From Mastacembelus armatus (lineage: Eukaryota; Chordata; Actinopteri; Synbranchiformes; Mastacembelidae): a stretch of DNA of 64,000 nucleotides. How positions within the stretch are numbered: position 1 is the first letter of the stretch; the number at the start of each line of letters is the position of its first letter. The stretch lies in NCBI RefSeq assembly GCF_900324485.2, contig NC_046640.1, positions 21,439,217 through 21,503,216 of the forward strand. Direction: 5' to 3'. The notes under the pieces were generated by a model. That model worked only from the letters and a program-made list of their open reading frames with translations. It made no database searches and was not told where the DNA came from. The position numbers and the translations under genes were made by a program. Positions 40,021-52,140 of the stretch are shown one piece after another.

Positions 40021-42239
40021 GAGGGCTGGTCTTTACTGTCTGTGCCCCGCAACGAGCTTCTCCTCTCTCTCTCTCCAAACTCTGACCCCTACAGGGGCTT
40101 TCTTTGCTGACTTGGCCCCAGGACGAGCTGGAGCTGGTTTAGACGTTTCCATTTTATCAGCGCAGCAGAAAGTGAGATTTTCATCAATTTGCCCTCAGGT
40201 GCACGCTCAGCTGCAGCTCTGTGCCAAGTTAGGCCATGTCGGTTTGCTTTGAGGAGTAACTGTGGCAGTAAGGTATTGCATGTTGCTCTTCAGGTTTGTC
40301 AGATTTTCCCTTTCACACACATTTAATAAAAGAGAAACAGCACAGTCATAAGAAACTCGGCCAAAGTTAATCTGTCACTGGGAAAATGTGTGCCAGTGGT
40401 GTGGCCAGGCTTGTTGTGCTGGCTCTAAACCCCAGATTTCAGAAAACAATTTGCACAAGTGGATGAGTGTGATTATCTTTTAGTTCATACATAAAAACAA
40501 GACACTTAATAAATATCTGGTGCACCAACAGTTCACTTAACTCAGGCAACTTTTAAGGAGGTATATCTCATTTGCATTTCTATGCCAGTGTGGTTTCTTT
40601 TAAACTCTCAGCAGCCTGAGTCAAGATGTTTTGATGTTACATTCAGGAGATTTGAGATTTGAGCACAGATAAACTTTCCCTGTCTGCACTGATACGGCTT
40701 GACTTCCTTTTAAGTAGCTTTGTGCCTGTGACGTGCTAAAGAAATTAAGAGTGCCAATGCTTTTTTTCCTGGCTGGGATTAAATGAGCAGATTGACCCTT
40801 TATATATCTCATTACTGCGTCTCCCAGCTTTCACTGTCACAGCAGCAAACACAGCTGGAGAGATCCAGTGTTATCACCACACCCATTATCCTTTTACCTG
40901 CCAGCTTCAGATAACAGCTTGTTGGTGCTGTTCTTTTCCTTCCAACTTTAGTATAAAATTTCAACTGATTAGCAAGAAAATGCAAAGTATTGCGTGTTCC
41001 CACCCACCACTGTTGTGTAAGTCGAGTGAATCATGATAAACAGCCACTAATTCCCCAGTCGGCGCCATTAAACTACTGCAGAAGGACAGGATGCCCCCAT
41101 GTTGATGTGTTTAAAAAGTCAAACCTCAGCCATGATGGAAATCTGGTACTTCCTTTTGTTTTGTGCATTAATTTAAAAAACATGCCCCTCACAGATCCAC
41201 TTAGTTTCGCTTTTATCGATGCGATATGATTTTCCACATCAGTTAAGAGTAAAAACTTTTGTGCTATTTCAACTTTTTAAAGGACTTTCCAGCATTTCAA
41301 CTCTGTTTTTTTTTTAATGTGCAAATTAAGAATATGGATGTGACATTGAAGCTCGTTTTCTGTTTCCAATTATTGTAAACTGAATATCTTCGGGTTTGGG
41401 GCTGAGAGTCAGCCACAAAGTGCCTCTGCAGACGTCACCCTGGGTTTCAGGAACGAGAGATGGTTGATTTTTGCATGACATTGCATTTTTTTGACAACAT
41501 GTAGGTCAATGTATTTAGTGAAAATAATCTGAATGTGGTTTAATAGAAGAATTTGTAGAGAACTTGTTCATGCAGCTGAAGCTCAGGCTGTTTTTCTATT
41601 CAACAAATAAGTGACACCACCTCCTCTTTATTCAGTTTGATCATTTTACAGTTTCACTAAACAGCAGTCAGTGAGGATCCTCCAGAAGCACCGCTGGGAC
41701 GTGGCGGGGAAATTACGTGAGACGAAGGACTGACCCTGGTCTTCTCTAAACAGGAAGCTGCCTCATTGTGCCTAGAAAGGACAGGGATATCCTTGAGAAA
41801 AACACAGATGAGGTCACTTGTCAGAAATTGACTAGAGCTTTAGGGAGTGTGACTACAGTGACGTGCGACCCACACATAGTCTGCACCTTAGTCATTTCCA
41901 CAGATGCTGTTGGTGGAAGGTTTTACACAAAGTGTTTAACAGCAGATGATGAAGCCAACTGCGTTTTATTGAGGCTGATTGTTGCCTCGTGGCCTCAGCC
42001 TTCACGGCCTGCAGATTTTACCCTTGTTTCTGTCTTAGCTTCAACATGCAGCTCTTCACTGCAGTTCAGCTCAGCTTTATTTATTTATCCTTGTAGCAGC
42101 AGCTTCCTCCACACGCTCCTTGGCCTCCCCTACCTGCTGCACTTGTTTAATTTAAAGGTTAAGTCTGACCACCTGTAACAGCAAAATGCTCGTATGCCTT
42201 AAGATATCATATATAACAATCACAGGAAGCACCTGTCTT
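40021..42239. other. intergenic, nothing recognised
   Basis: Only short unsupported open frames on both strands. No splice-bounded coding exon and no clear repeat was seen. Confidence 0.4.
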
Positions 42240-42350
42240 TATTATGAATGACCTACTTTTACTTTTTATACTTTAAGTACATTCTGCCAACAGGATTACC
42301 ACTCATATGGCAATATTTTTACACTGTACTTCCCCCTTTACTGAGCACCA
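42240..42350. repeat. acttttact-type teleost repeat fragment
   Basis: Contains ctacttttactttttatact, taagtacattctgccaacag and a tttttacactgtacttcccc block like those of the repeat at 22230-22490. Confidence 0.45.
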
Positions 42351-45300
42351 AGCTAAAAAAAACTCTGTTTAAAGTCTCTGTGTTATGATTCTGGATATAG
42401 ACTACCACCTAAGAATGAGTCACAGTTTGACTGATAGCAGCAGTAAAGGGCAGAAACTAAGTTCATTGATTTCCTTCTGATTTGTTGGTCAAACCTTCAT
42501 CATGTCAAGTCAGTATTTTATTCGTGTGACCTCTGAGGGTCTATAGTCTGTGCAGCATGTGGTGTGAGTGTACAGAATAAATCCACAGTACTTTTACAAT
42601 GTGGACATGCTGAATGACAGGAGTTGTGTTGTTGTTCCTGCTCTCGCTCGCCTCCTTCTGTCTTTTCTCTGCTCCTTAGAGCACAGTGATAACCAGGTTT
42701 AAGTGCCCCCCCCCCCCCATGGGGACACAGTGACAGGCTCTCAGTGTGCTACCTCTGATTAGTTAGCACACAAAGGCTTGACAGCAGGACTCTCTGCCCT
42801 GGCTGTTTTTCCCACAGTTGGGATCTGATCCATCGCCGCTTCTCCCCCTCAGGCCGACTACCAGCACAGAGTGACTGGTCCGCACCCACCCAGCTGCTTC
42901 ACAGCCCTGGGGAGGAGCTGTGTGTCTAAGGGGGGGGGTCTGTATTCAGTCTGTCCGGCGATCCTGGCTCTGGGGGATTTTTTCCTGTGACGTTAGTGCG
43001 CCTGTAGAAAGGAAGTCAGTCCTGTGTTGTCATGATAGGCTGCTTGAGATTTACTGCTGTTTGTGTGCAGCACAGCCTGGTCTGCCTCACTGGTCTGGCT
43101 GCTGTTCATCAGTGATTGATGAGATGTTTAAGTAAATAATCCTGAAGGAGCTGGAGCGACTCTGCAGCTTTAACACGGCGCTTGAATGTGTTGAGTTCAC
43201 CCACTGTAAACACCTCTTCAAACCTGTTGCATTTCTCTGCTCTGAAGTGCTGTCTGTGGCCCATATGATGCAAAATCACACCTCAGAATGCAATTCTCAC
43301 CTCTTGTTAACAGATACAAAACACACAGCCTCCTTGTACACTGTTATTTCACAAGGACAATGGAAAGCATTCACACCTTTAAAGTTCAAACAGTAAGTTG
43401 CCGATGCCTTTTGGTCTTGTGAATGTGTGTGTTTGTGTGTGTGTGGGGGGGTGCTGTTGGCAAAATAGTTTGCCAGCTTCTTTGTAGTGTAAAGGAAATT
43501 CTTGAACAAGGCTTCACATGAATAAAAAAAATGACAGACACGAGCCTTCACACCTCTCTCGTTTCTGTTTGGTAGAAATGTGGCTGAAGCCAGTAGCTAG
43601 TGAGTTTCAGTTATTTTGTTTGCAGGTTCAGTCTTTGTATGAAAAGAAGTTGGAAGTGGAAAAATCTTGAAATATTTGGCGAAGGGTGGAAAAGTAGGCA
43701 GATCAAACTTTTTCTTTTTTGTTGATTTTCTTAATGTTTGGTTAAACTTTGTGTTGCTTTTGGATGGATCTTGTTTCATGCACCACAGGTTGGTTCGTTT
43801 CTTGTTAAGAGGATATACATACTTTTATTTTTTCACTGTTTATTTTGTTCAGCTAAAAACAAAGGAACTGATCTTCCTGTCAGAGGTGGCCATCGTGTTT
43901 TCTAGTGCGGCGTTTGGAACGTGTTTCTGTATTCACCCCTCTGACTGAAGTACGTCTGAGAGTTAGGGGAAACCGAGAACTGGTCTGGAAACAGCTGCCT
44001 GCCTCTGTCCAAAAATAGTGAAATCTTCACACTGGCACCTCCGAGGCTCACACGTTCCACCTCCTTTATTAAAACAAAAACCAAACTGTAATTATGAGCC
44101 AGATTCTCTAGGACCACACCTTCCTGGTTTTGTATGGCTGTGAGGTAAACTGTGCTCAGAGACTGGACATTCTTTGCACAGAGCTGCTTCTAAAAAAATG
44201 TGGAGAAACAGAGGAATGTATGTATAAACTTTAACATACTGGAGCGCCTGCCAGAGATTTATGGGAATCCTAGAAATAGCTCACCTTTGTCAGAGTCCAG
44301 CTCTCATGTGCAGCTGTGCAGAGCAGTGACCTCACTTTGAGCTCCTAATGAGGGGAAATGGGAAGAGCATATGTAAATGTTGGAAATGTGGCCCTTCCAT
44401 TGCTCCTGTGCCATCCAGTGTGTTTCTGTCAGGCGGGCGACTCTACCTGACTCTCCCCTCCAGGCTCCAGCTGCTCCGTCTGCACGTTTGTTGTTCCTTC
44501 TTTTCTTCTCCAGCACCACTTAATGCCTCACACCCAAAACATTTGAATTCAGATCAGATTGCATCTGCAGCCTTAAAAGTTCGTTCAGCTCTTTCTGCTG
44601 CTTCTCATGCAACAGTCATGCAAATCTTTAAAAACTCGAGCCTCGGACTGTGACATTCACAAACTGTGTCTTTTCTGTAGTGGCTCTGTGGAATGTGGAA
44701 GTTCTTTCACTGGGTCTGACCGGGTCTTGTACTGTTTTGCAGGGACATTGTACTTTGTGTTTGTGCCAAAGCCCGATAGACTTGACAGAGAGCCTCTACA
44801 CAGTTAACTGCACTCGTTTATTTACCACATTTAGAGTTGATTTTAAAAACAATCTATTTCCAAATAGTACAAATCAGGAGGCGGAAAGACTTTGTTGGTT
44901 GAACTTGCTAAACCCAGCAGGGATTTTCTGGTACAAGTAAACACAGGAAGAGGCTGCCATTCGGGACCATTTTGATTAGACGTGAACCCGGTGGTACACG
45001 AATGTCAGTTGTGTCTATAGGCAAACGCAAACATCCTCATTTCCTGTGTAAACCTTCAGCAGCCATGCAGTTTCCATACTGCAGATAAGTGATTGTTTCT
45101 GCTTATTCATGACTTTTAGCTCAGTTCTAGCTGCACGATGGCATCACTGAAACTGAACACCCCCACCCACCACCACCACCGCGAGTTACACAGAGCTGTG
45201 TTTTAGGTCGACCAGCAGGATTTCTTGGTGTGCTAAGACAAGATATCAGTTTTTATTTATAATGAAAAGAAGAGATGGCTCAGTCAGCATTGTTGGAACC

Positions 45301-45449
45301 AAGTGTTCGTCCTTGTTAATCAAAAAGCTGCAGATTCATGAGTTTCATTTTATTACTTTGGTCACATGTTGATGTGGCTTTGTATCTTGTTTCGTTTCCC
45401 TCACGAGAGTTTTTCTTTAAAAATTATGCTTATACTTGTTTTCTGAGAC
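42351..45449. other. intergenic, low-complexity spots only
   Basis: A 13-base C run lies at 42706-42718 and a G run at about 42930-42938. A GT/G-rich stretch spans about 43426-43450. No gene was recognised. Confidence 0.4.
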
Positions 45450-45680
45450 CTAGATGAGGCGATTGATATCATGGTCATGTCTGTGTGGTAAAGCTGCAGC
45501 CAGTTAGCTTAGCTTAGCATACAGAATGGAAATAGAGAGAAACCACTGCCGACCTCTGTCCAAAGATAAATGTCTCGCCTCTGATTTCTCACTGGTTAAT
45601 GTGCTAAATCTTATTCAGTCTGTGAAGTGTAAAAGCAAGAATCCAGTTTTACGGGGTTATGTGCTGCACTGTTTCTCCTG
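45450..45680 (+). repeat. teleost 'agcttagcttagcata' interspersed repeat, copy 1
   Basis: The order gagacctagatgaggcgatt, ttagcttagcttagcataca, ctctgtccaaagataa and gttttacggggttatgtgct is that of a repeat very common in fish genomes. A shorter copy is at 52000-52140. Confidence 0.55.
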
Positions 45681-46677
45681 TAAACCATAGAGGCTTTGTT
45701 TCACTTCATGTCTGAGTCTATTTATCTGATATTTTCTTCTCTCTGTCTTCACATTCCCACATTTTAACATTTAACCTCCCACTTTTTACCCTGTTTCTCG
45801 TTCTGTGATAAGACCCCAGAAGGGTCAGCTTCGATAAGGAGCCATTCTTCTTCCCTAACAGCGTTTCTCAGAGTGGAAGCTTTCTGACTCAGTTTTGGGG
45901 ATTTCCACATTTTAATCTGCTTCAGAGAATCAAATAATCTCTGTGGGTTTCAAAAATAAACTGAGTAAATTCAGAAGTCTATCATGGTTAAACTGAAAAC
46001 TTTCTTTTATTCCTAAACAGCTGACATTGGAGGTGTTTTCATAATGGCAGTGTCCTCCACCAAGACCTTCTCTGGCTCTCCACAGTGGGCACTTAAGTCC
46101 TACTACGTTTCTTTTTCCATGTTAGCTGTTAGGGGGTGAAACTGGACTGGGCAGGTCTATGAAAGCTGGTTTTGTTCGTGCAGCAGCGGTTTGGGATGAG
46201 TTCATCTTGGAGGACAGAATGGAAGAAAGAGCGAACGAGCGTTCCCACACCAGGGAAAGGGAAAGGGGGCGAGGGAGTGGGATGTGTGACAGAGTGGAGG
46301 GGGTGAGTCAGAATTAGTAACCAGCTTCTGTGAGATTCATTCAAACTTTTTCAATTACTTAGACACCAGCAGCCCACAGCGCTCTGTGTCGAGGGTCAGA
46401 TTCTTTGGAAGAGCTCCTTTCTTTCCCACTAATAGGGATCGGGGCAGTCTGCATGGGGTGGGGGAATAAAGTCATTAGCTGTTTCTGTTGTGTGATGATG
46501 ATGTTCGGGAAAATACATCATCACTTTCGGGAACTGTCTTTTGGTTTTTGTTAGATGCCTCCTGAAAGACAGTGGAAGCAGAAAGCAGTTCTGTTCTGTT
46601 GTTCTGTTCTAAATGTGAATTTAAATGAAAGAAATGTCCATTTCTACCCATCGGTCTACAGTCATAATCGCAGTGTA
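45681..46677. other. intergenic, nothing recognised
   Basis: No gene or clear repeat was seen. Confidence 0.4.
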
Positions 46678-47547
46678 AACATGTTTTTAGACGTTTTTGC
46701 AAATTTATTAAAAATCAAAACCTGGAACCTGTCATTAGCAAAAGTCCTTAGATCTTCCCAGAGGCACCAAACTGGACTCAGCTAATTCCTCTTTGCTTTC
46801 AGTCCCCTGAGATGTGTCTCGAACCAGATATCCACCTGGGACACACTGATCTGACTGGACAGACACATGCCTGTGTATGTAAGGTCCCACAGTTCGCACT
46901 GCTGGTCTGGACAAAAACCAGGACCTGAAGTCCAGGAACTCTCTGTAGTCTCTGTGATCAGAGTGTGCTGAGACTCAGATCAGGACCAGGGGATAAAACC
47001 AGGTCTAAAGCTCTAAGTGTTTCCAGGAGCTCAGTGGTCTCAGTCTGGAAGAAGTCTGGAACCAGCAGGACTCTTCCTGGAGTCAGGCCTCGGTCAGGGG
47101 TGAGACCAAGAACCCAGCGGTCCCTGTGACAGATCTTCAGAAGTCCTCTGCAGAGATGGAGAAGCTGCAGCAGCTCCATCAGTCAGACTGAGACTGTGAG
47201 GAAAAGGCAGGAGGAAACGGATTCTCTTCTCTGATCAGCCACAAACCCAACTTTAGGACAAACATCTCACTGTCCCTGAGGGTCCAGCCACAGTCCAGAC
47301 CTAAAGCCAAGAGAACATCTGTGTAGACACCTGAAGATGGAGGCTCTGACTCTTCCATCCAACCTGATGGAGCCTGAGAGGATCTGCAGTTAAAGGGGGA
47401 CAAACTCCTGGAGAGACTGAAGCTGGATCTGCTGCCGGAGACGCTGCTGCAGAAGAGTTAAGGCTCTGAATCTTTTTTTTTTAATGAGAGATTTCAGTTT
47501 TTATTTTCTTAAACAAATTTGAAAAAATGTCTTAAAACATGTTTTTA
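46678..47547 (+). mobile_element. Tc1/mariner-like DNA transposon, internally deleted (about 870 bp)
   Basis: The ends are inverted repeats: left about 46678-46720 (aaacatgtttttagacgttt), right about 47500-47547, whose reverse complement reads aaacatgttttaagacattt. Between them lie blocks typical of fish Tc1-like elements: taaggtcccacagttc, gaagaagtctggaacc, accaagaacccagcggtccc, tccaacctgatggagcctga and gaggatctgcag. The transposase frame carries many stops, and the central part (the catalytic DDE region) is missing relative to a 1.6-kb intact element. It is long dead. Confidence 0.75.
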
Positions 47548-49569
47548 GCAAATCAAAAGCACATTTGCTGCTTTTAATTTGCTGCATTTGTCAGGATGCA
47601 GTGATGAGTTATTTCCACAGAGTGTTAATCAGTGAATAAAAGCCTGTGGCGACACACAGGTGGGGCAGATTAGTAACACAATAGCCAATATAATACGTAT
47701 TCAGGAAATGTCACAGATATTAGCCAGCCAGAAGGATTATAAATGGAGTCTATCGCTGCCATACTTAATGAAGTATCAGTGGCTTTAGGGTACTTATCAT
47801 GGTTGTTAAAAATACCCTATTACCACACTCCATTGTCTGCATTCAATAGCTGTACCTTCCAGCACACACACATTTTTCTACTCACTATGTAAATGTATCA
47901 CCTCCAATGAAAATAAGGCTGTAAATTTCACAGGCAAGAGACTGACTTCCTCCCAGGAAAGCTTTGAATGAAAACTAGAGAAGCACAAGGAGGCTGATAA
48001 GATGAAGGCTCAGCCATGATGTGGCTGTTTGTGGTGTAGGCTGAGATTCCTCAGAGCTCTGATGAGAGATACTGCAGGCTGCCTGACTAATGCTGCAGTG
48101 ATAACTTGTTACTATGTGTTAGGATTATTACATATTTACTGTAATACAGTGCAGGGGTAGACGTTTTTATACATATCAGTCCTGTGGAAAGATCCTGTGA
48201 GTAGGGAGTATCTTCCTTTGAATATAATACACATATAAACCCCAGGAAGTTTATTCATTGCAGTTTCAATAGTGGGTAATAGCTAGTGAGAAACTGATCT
48301 ATGCAAATGTAAACCAACAGGTTACACATCACAGCCAACATTGCTCATCCCACTAATGCAAACATACAGCCTGATCTCCACCCAACACATACAAATACCA
48401 CGCTTGGGAAATTCTATGCAATATGTACACCAAACGCCATGTTTTTAAAATGTGCAGTACATCCTCCTAACCTGTTCCAGTCACGCTGCTATGGGAGGCG
48501 GTTAAACTCAGGGGCAGGTGTCATGGGACCAGAACATGTGTCCATCGCACACGACGTTGGTGTTTTGTGTGTGTGTGTGTGTGTGTGTGATAATTATATA
48601 CATTGAGGTGAGGCCAGGCTGGATTATAAATACTGCTTTATTTATATGTACTAGCTATAAGCTTTTACATGTGCTCCCTTTAAATGGACTCAGGTTTTTG
48701 TGTATATTGTACTTGTACGAAATCGCTGCCTACTCACATAATGTTTGATTTAATTTGTCTAAACCACTTTGTTTAAGGTATCTCTGTCTTTTTCCTGGCA
48801 CTGTTTAAGTTTCGAACATAAAGATTTCTGCTATAATACATTCAGTAAAAATCTGCTCTCGTATGAATTCCTGCCAGCACCCTAAAGTCTGCATCTGTGC
48901 TTACATTTGAGGCATGTTTTTTTGAAGTAAATATAATCTGTACATTGTTCCATAGTGGTTCTAAAAACGGCTGAGCAGAAACCCTTCATTATGAGCGTGC
49001 TGTGTGAGTGCGGTGTGGGCCCACGCAGGGGAAACCAGCAGGCTGCTTGGCTCATCCAGACCATCACAGAGGCCAAGGCCGGGTATGTTTCACTGATCTT
49101 GTACTTAACTGAAACCAAAAGTATTGTTATTCCCTCTCTGGTTTCATGTGTGTTTGTCATAAAAAGAGGAGAAAGAAAAGCAGCTCTGGTCCATTAGGAG
49201 GCATTTGGTTGGGTTTAAAATTCCTGTGTGCTTCAGTGCTTCACTCTGAAGAAAGTGTTTCATGAGATTAATCACTGGAACAGGGATGAGATAAGGTTCC
49301 TAAATTAGTGGGTTGTCGTTTGCTCTGGTTGCAGGGCTTTGGATGAAGGAGCAGTTTTAGCAGTGTGTTGTGTTTCTTATGTCATTTCCTGTGGCTGGAG
49401 AAAGAAAAGCGTGTGAAAGTGCAACACAACCTGGTGCATTTAAGCAGCAGCAGAGCAGGTCAGCTGACTCTGGCAGTGCAGACAGACCCATTGTTACAGG
49501 AAAAGAATTGCTCAACATTTTGATTGGCTGACGTACGTCCAACATCTGGAACCTATTAAAGTCAGCTCA
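47548..49569. other. intergenic, with a (GT)n microsatellite at 48566-48589
   Basis: No exon was recognised. The part at about 47640-48150 is free of recognisable repeats and could be conserved non-coding DNA, but nothing in the sequence alone proves it. An open frame at 48955-49197 lacks splice or family support. Confidence 0.4.
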
Positions 49570-49582
49570 GCCAGGCGCTCAT

Positions 49583-49613
<31 letters not shown>

Positions 49614-49930
49614 CACACCATCATCATCATCATCATAAAGCATGCATGCTCACACGGTCACACGTTTGCTGTATACATGTCCTGAAGCACGCCATGTGTC
49701 ACAGTGGGAAAGATATTGGTTGTACAAACAGATGTTCATCTGCACTCTGCACATCCAACTCAATTCACACACCCACACACAAACACACACACATAGTGCC
49801 AACTAAGAAGGAAAATACCCAATATGCTTTTGGTATATATGACTCAAATGAAGACTGTTTGAACCTAACTATGCAGATTTAACAATATTTACAATTGAAA
49901 CCATGTGAACACACACACACACACTGTAGT
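49570..49930. repeat. microsatellite cluster
   Basis: (CA)n at about 49582-49606, (ATC)n at 49618-49636, a CA-rich stretch at about 49765-49793 and (AC)n at about 49905-49924. Confidence 0.85.
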
Positions 49931-51999
49931 TTATTTTGACTTAGTCTTACATTCATGTGGATTCATTTATTAGTCCTCAACAAATGTGCTAATTACTCCT
50001 GTTGGTAAATGCTTTAGGAAGGTAGAGCCTTTTTAAAATATTAACTCTATGAATTAGTTATGTTTTTAAAAAGCAGGAATAAAAGCATTTCACCAGGAAC
50101 CACAGCTAAGGAAGTCAGAAGCCACCGACTAAAACACTCTTGCTTTTGGTTTCATCGTATTAACTAATAATGGACAATTACAGAACACACCACCAGTCTT
50201 TGGCTATTATAGTTATTGTTTAATACTTTGGTCCTTTATTTACTACATTAAATACATTTACCATGACATGTGAACCTATAATGGTAAAACCAGGCTGTAT
50301 GGGACTATTATTATATCAATTCACATTATTATATCTGCAGTTTTACTTAGTCTGTCCACATTAAACAAAAACTAGCTGCCATCCCAGAAACAGTCACAAC
50401 ATGGAAATCAAGTTAAATGTTGTTTATGTTGTTTATCATTCAGGCGGTGAAATGTTTGGGACAATTATGTTGGTCTGCACACTCTGATGTTTTATGGTTT
50501 GTTCTTTTTTATTTTGTCTGTATCTTTGTGGTGTTTTGTGTGTTTGTGTCAGATTGTGCCTTTAGCGCATAATAAAATCATTACGTTTAATATGCAAATG
50601 AGACTAACATTTCACCAGACGTCTAACGAATCACTAAAATCTGACTAAAGCATTTTTGTGGAAAACATTAAATCAAAATCGGGTACCAAATGTAACACCA
50701 CTTGCGTGAGATCTCAGCTTTCTGTTCCTTGAAGCCAAAACTCTGGATCAAACATCTGGACTCTTTCACAGAAAAGTGCCACAGCTGCCAAGCAGCCAGA
50801 TATTTTTACATTTTTGTTGATATTCCTTGGAAATCTACAATTTTCTGAATAGTCTCGTCCTCCTTTAATGTTTCCGATGAGCGTTTATTCAAAGTGAAAG
50901 GCGAGCTGTGTCATCTCTGGAGAAGGTCGTTTATTTGAACACATGGTTGCTGTTAGGATTATCGTGATTGGCCTTTGAGATTCAGTCTTCTTCACTCTGA
51001 TCTTTGGAAACGGCTCCAGTGTCCTCGTCTTGTATCAATTGAAGCCAATTATCCTCCTATGCTTTTCCCGGTGTCCTCACTGTGAGTCACATGTTTATCT
51101 ATGAGTCTCTCACCAGATTTAGGCGGATGCTGCCTTTAATAACTGGAAACAGATCATTGCGGTGTTCAGCTTGAATGAGGTTTAAAGTTCATATGGGATT
51201 GGGTTTTGTTTAACTACAAGGTTTTATTGGAAAGCTTGTGAGGGAGATGATTGAGCAGAGCTGCGTTTTGGTTCTGTTTGGACACCAGGGGTTTGAATGA
51301 GATGATCCCGCTGCCATGTGTGTGTCATCAGGACTTGAGGGTTCTGGTCGCACATGTAGAGAAAAGCAGGCTGCTCAGTCGAGGCAGTACAACCCGAGAC
51401 GTGATAGGAAATCTGTCCTTTGAAGTGCACAGGTCATCGGTCACGATTCTCCCAAGATTTTTGTTCTCCCAGTGACGTCCGCCTTCGTCGAGCTCTATAA
51501 ATATTTGACCCCCTTACTTTGTATGCTGCTAACACCATATAATCGTGTCACGTTACGTGGTATCTGTGGCAGTGTGGTAATTAATGTTGTACTGTGTGGC
51601 TTGTCAAAGGAGTCATTAAATCCATAAATCTGTGTGACTGAGAGGCTGTAGGTAAGAGTGTTGAGAGGAATGCTTGTTGCTGCTCCTGTGGATGTCAGGC
51701 TGCTGCTAAGTGGATTTATAGAAGCTGATGTTTAAGTATGCCCAGTATTTACAAACAGAAGGACAAGTTTGTGCTTTAAAACATAGGTTTGGATGTAAAT
51801 GCAGTTCTCCCACACCATAATGAAGCTTTATTTAAGCAGGGAGTCTGAGATCAGATCTCTTTTGCATACAGCCAATAATTAAAACTATCACAAGTATTGT
51901 CTTTGGAGTTACGAGCTGTAATCCTAGATTAAGCTCTGATTTTGCTACAGGAACTGACATTAAATAGACATATATTTACCTAATTCTGATATTGATGCT
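49931..51999. other. intergenic, nothing recognised
   Basis: AT-rich single-copy-looking sequence. An octamer ATGCAAAT occurs near 50592. No coding exon was seen. Confidence 0.4.
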
Positions 52000-52140
52000 G
52001 CTCTCAAAATTGAGAGATACATATGAAGCTACAGCTGCTTAGCGTAGCTTAGCATAAAGACTGGAAACAAAGGGAAACTACTAGCATTCTAAATGTGTGA
52101 TGGGAAATTACGATAAAGCAGGAATCCCCTGGTGACGTTG
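52000..52140 (+). repeat. teleost 'agcttagcttagcata' repeat, copy 2 (partial)
   Basis: Contains gcttagcgtagcttagcata followed by aagactggaaacaaagg, the core shared with 45450-45680. Confidence 0.55.

Noticed and set aside
48955-49197. Open frames on both strands around a GC-rich patch
   Set aside because: No family resemblance, no splice signals in phase, and both strands open by composition.
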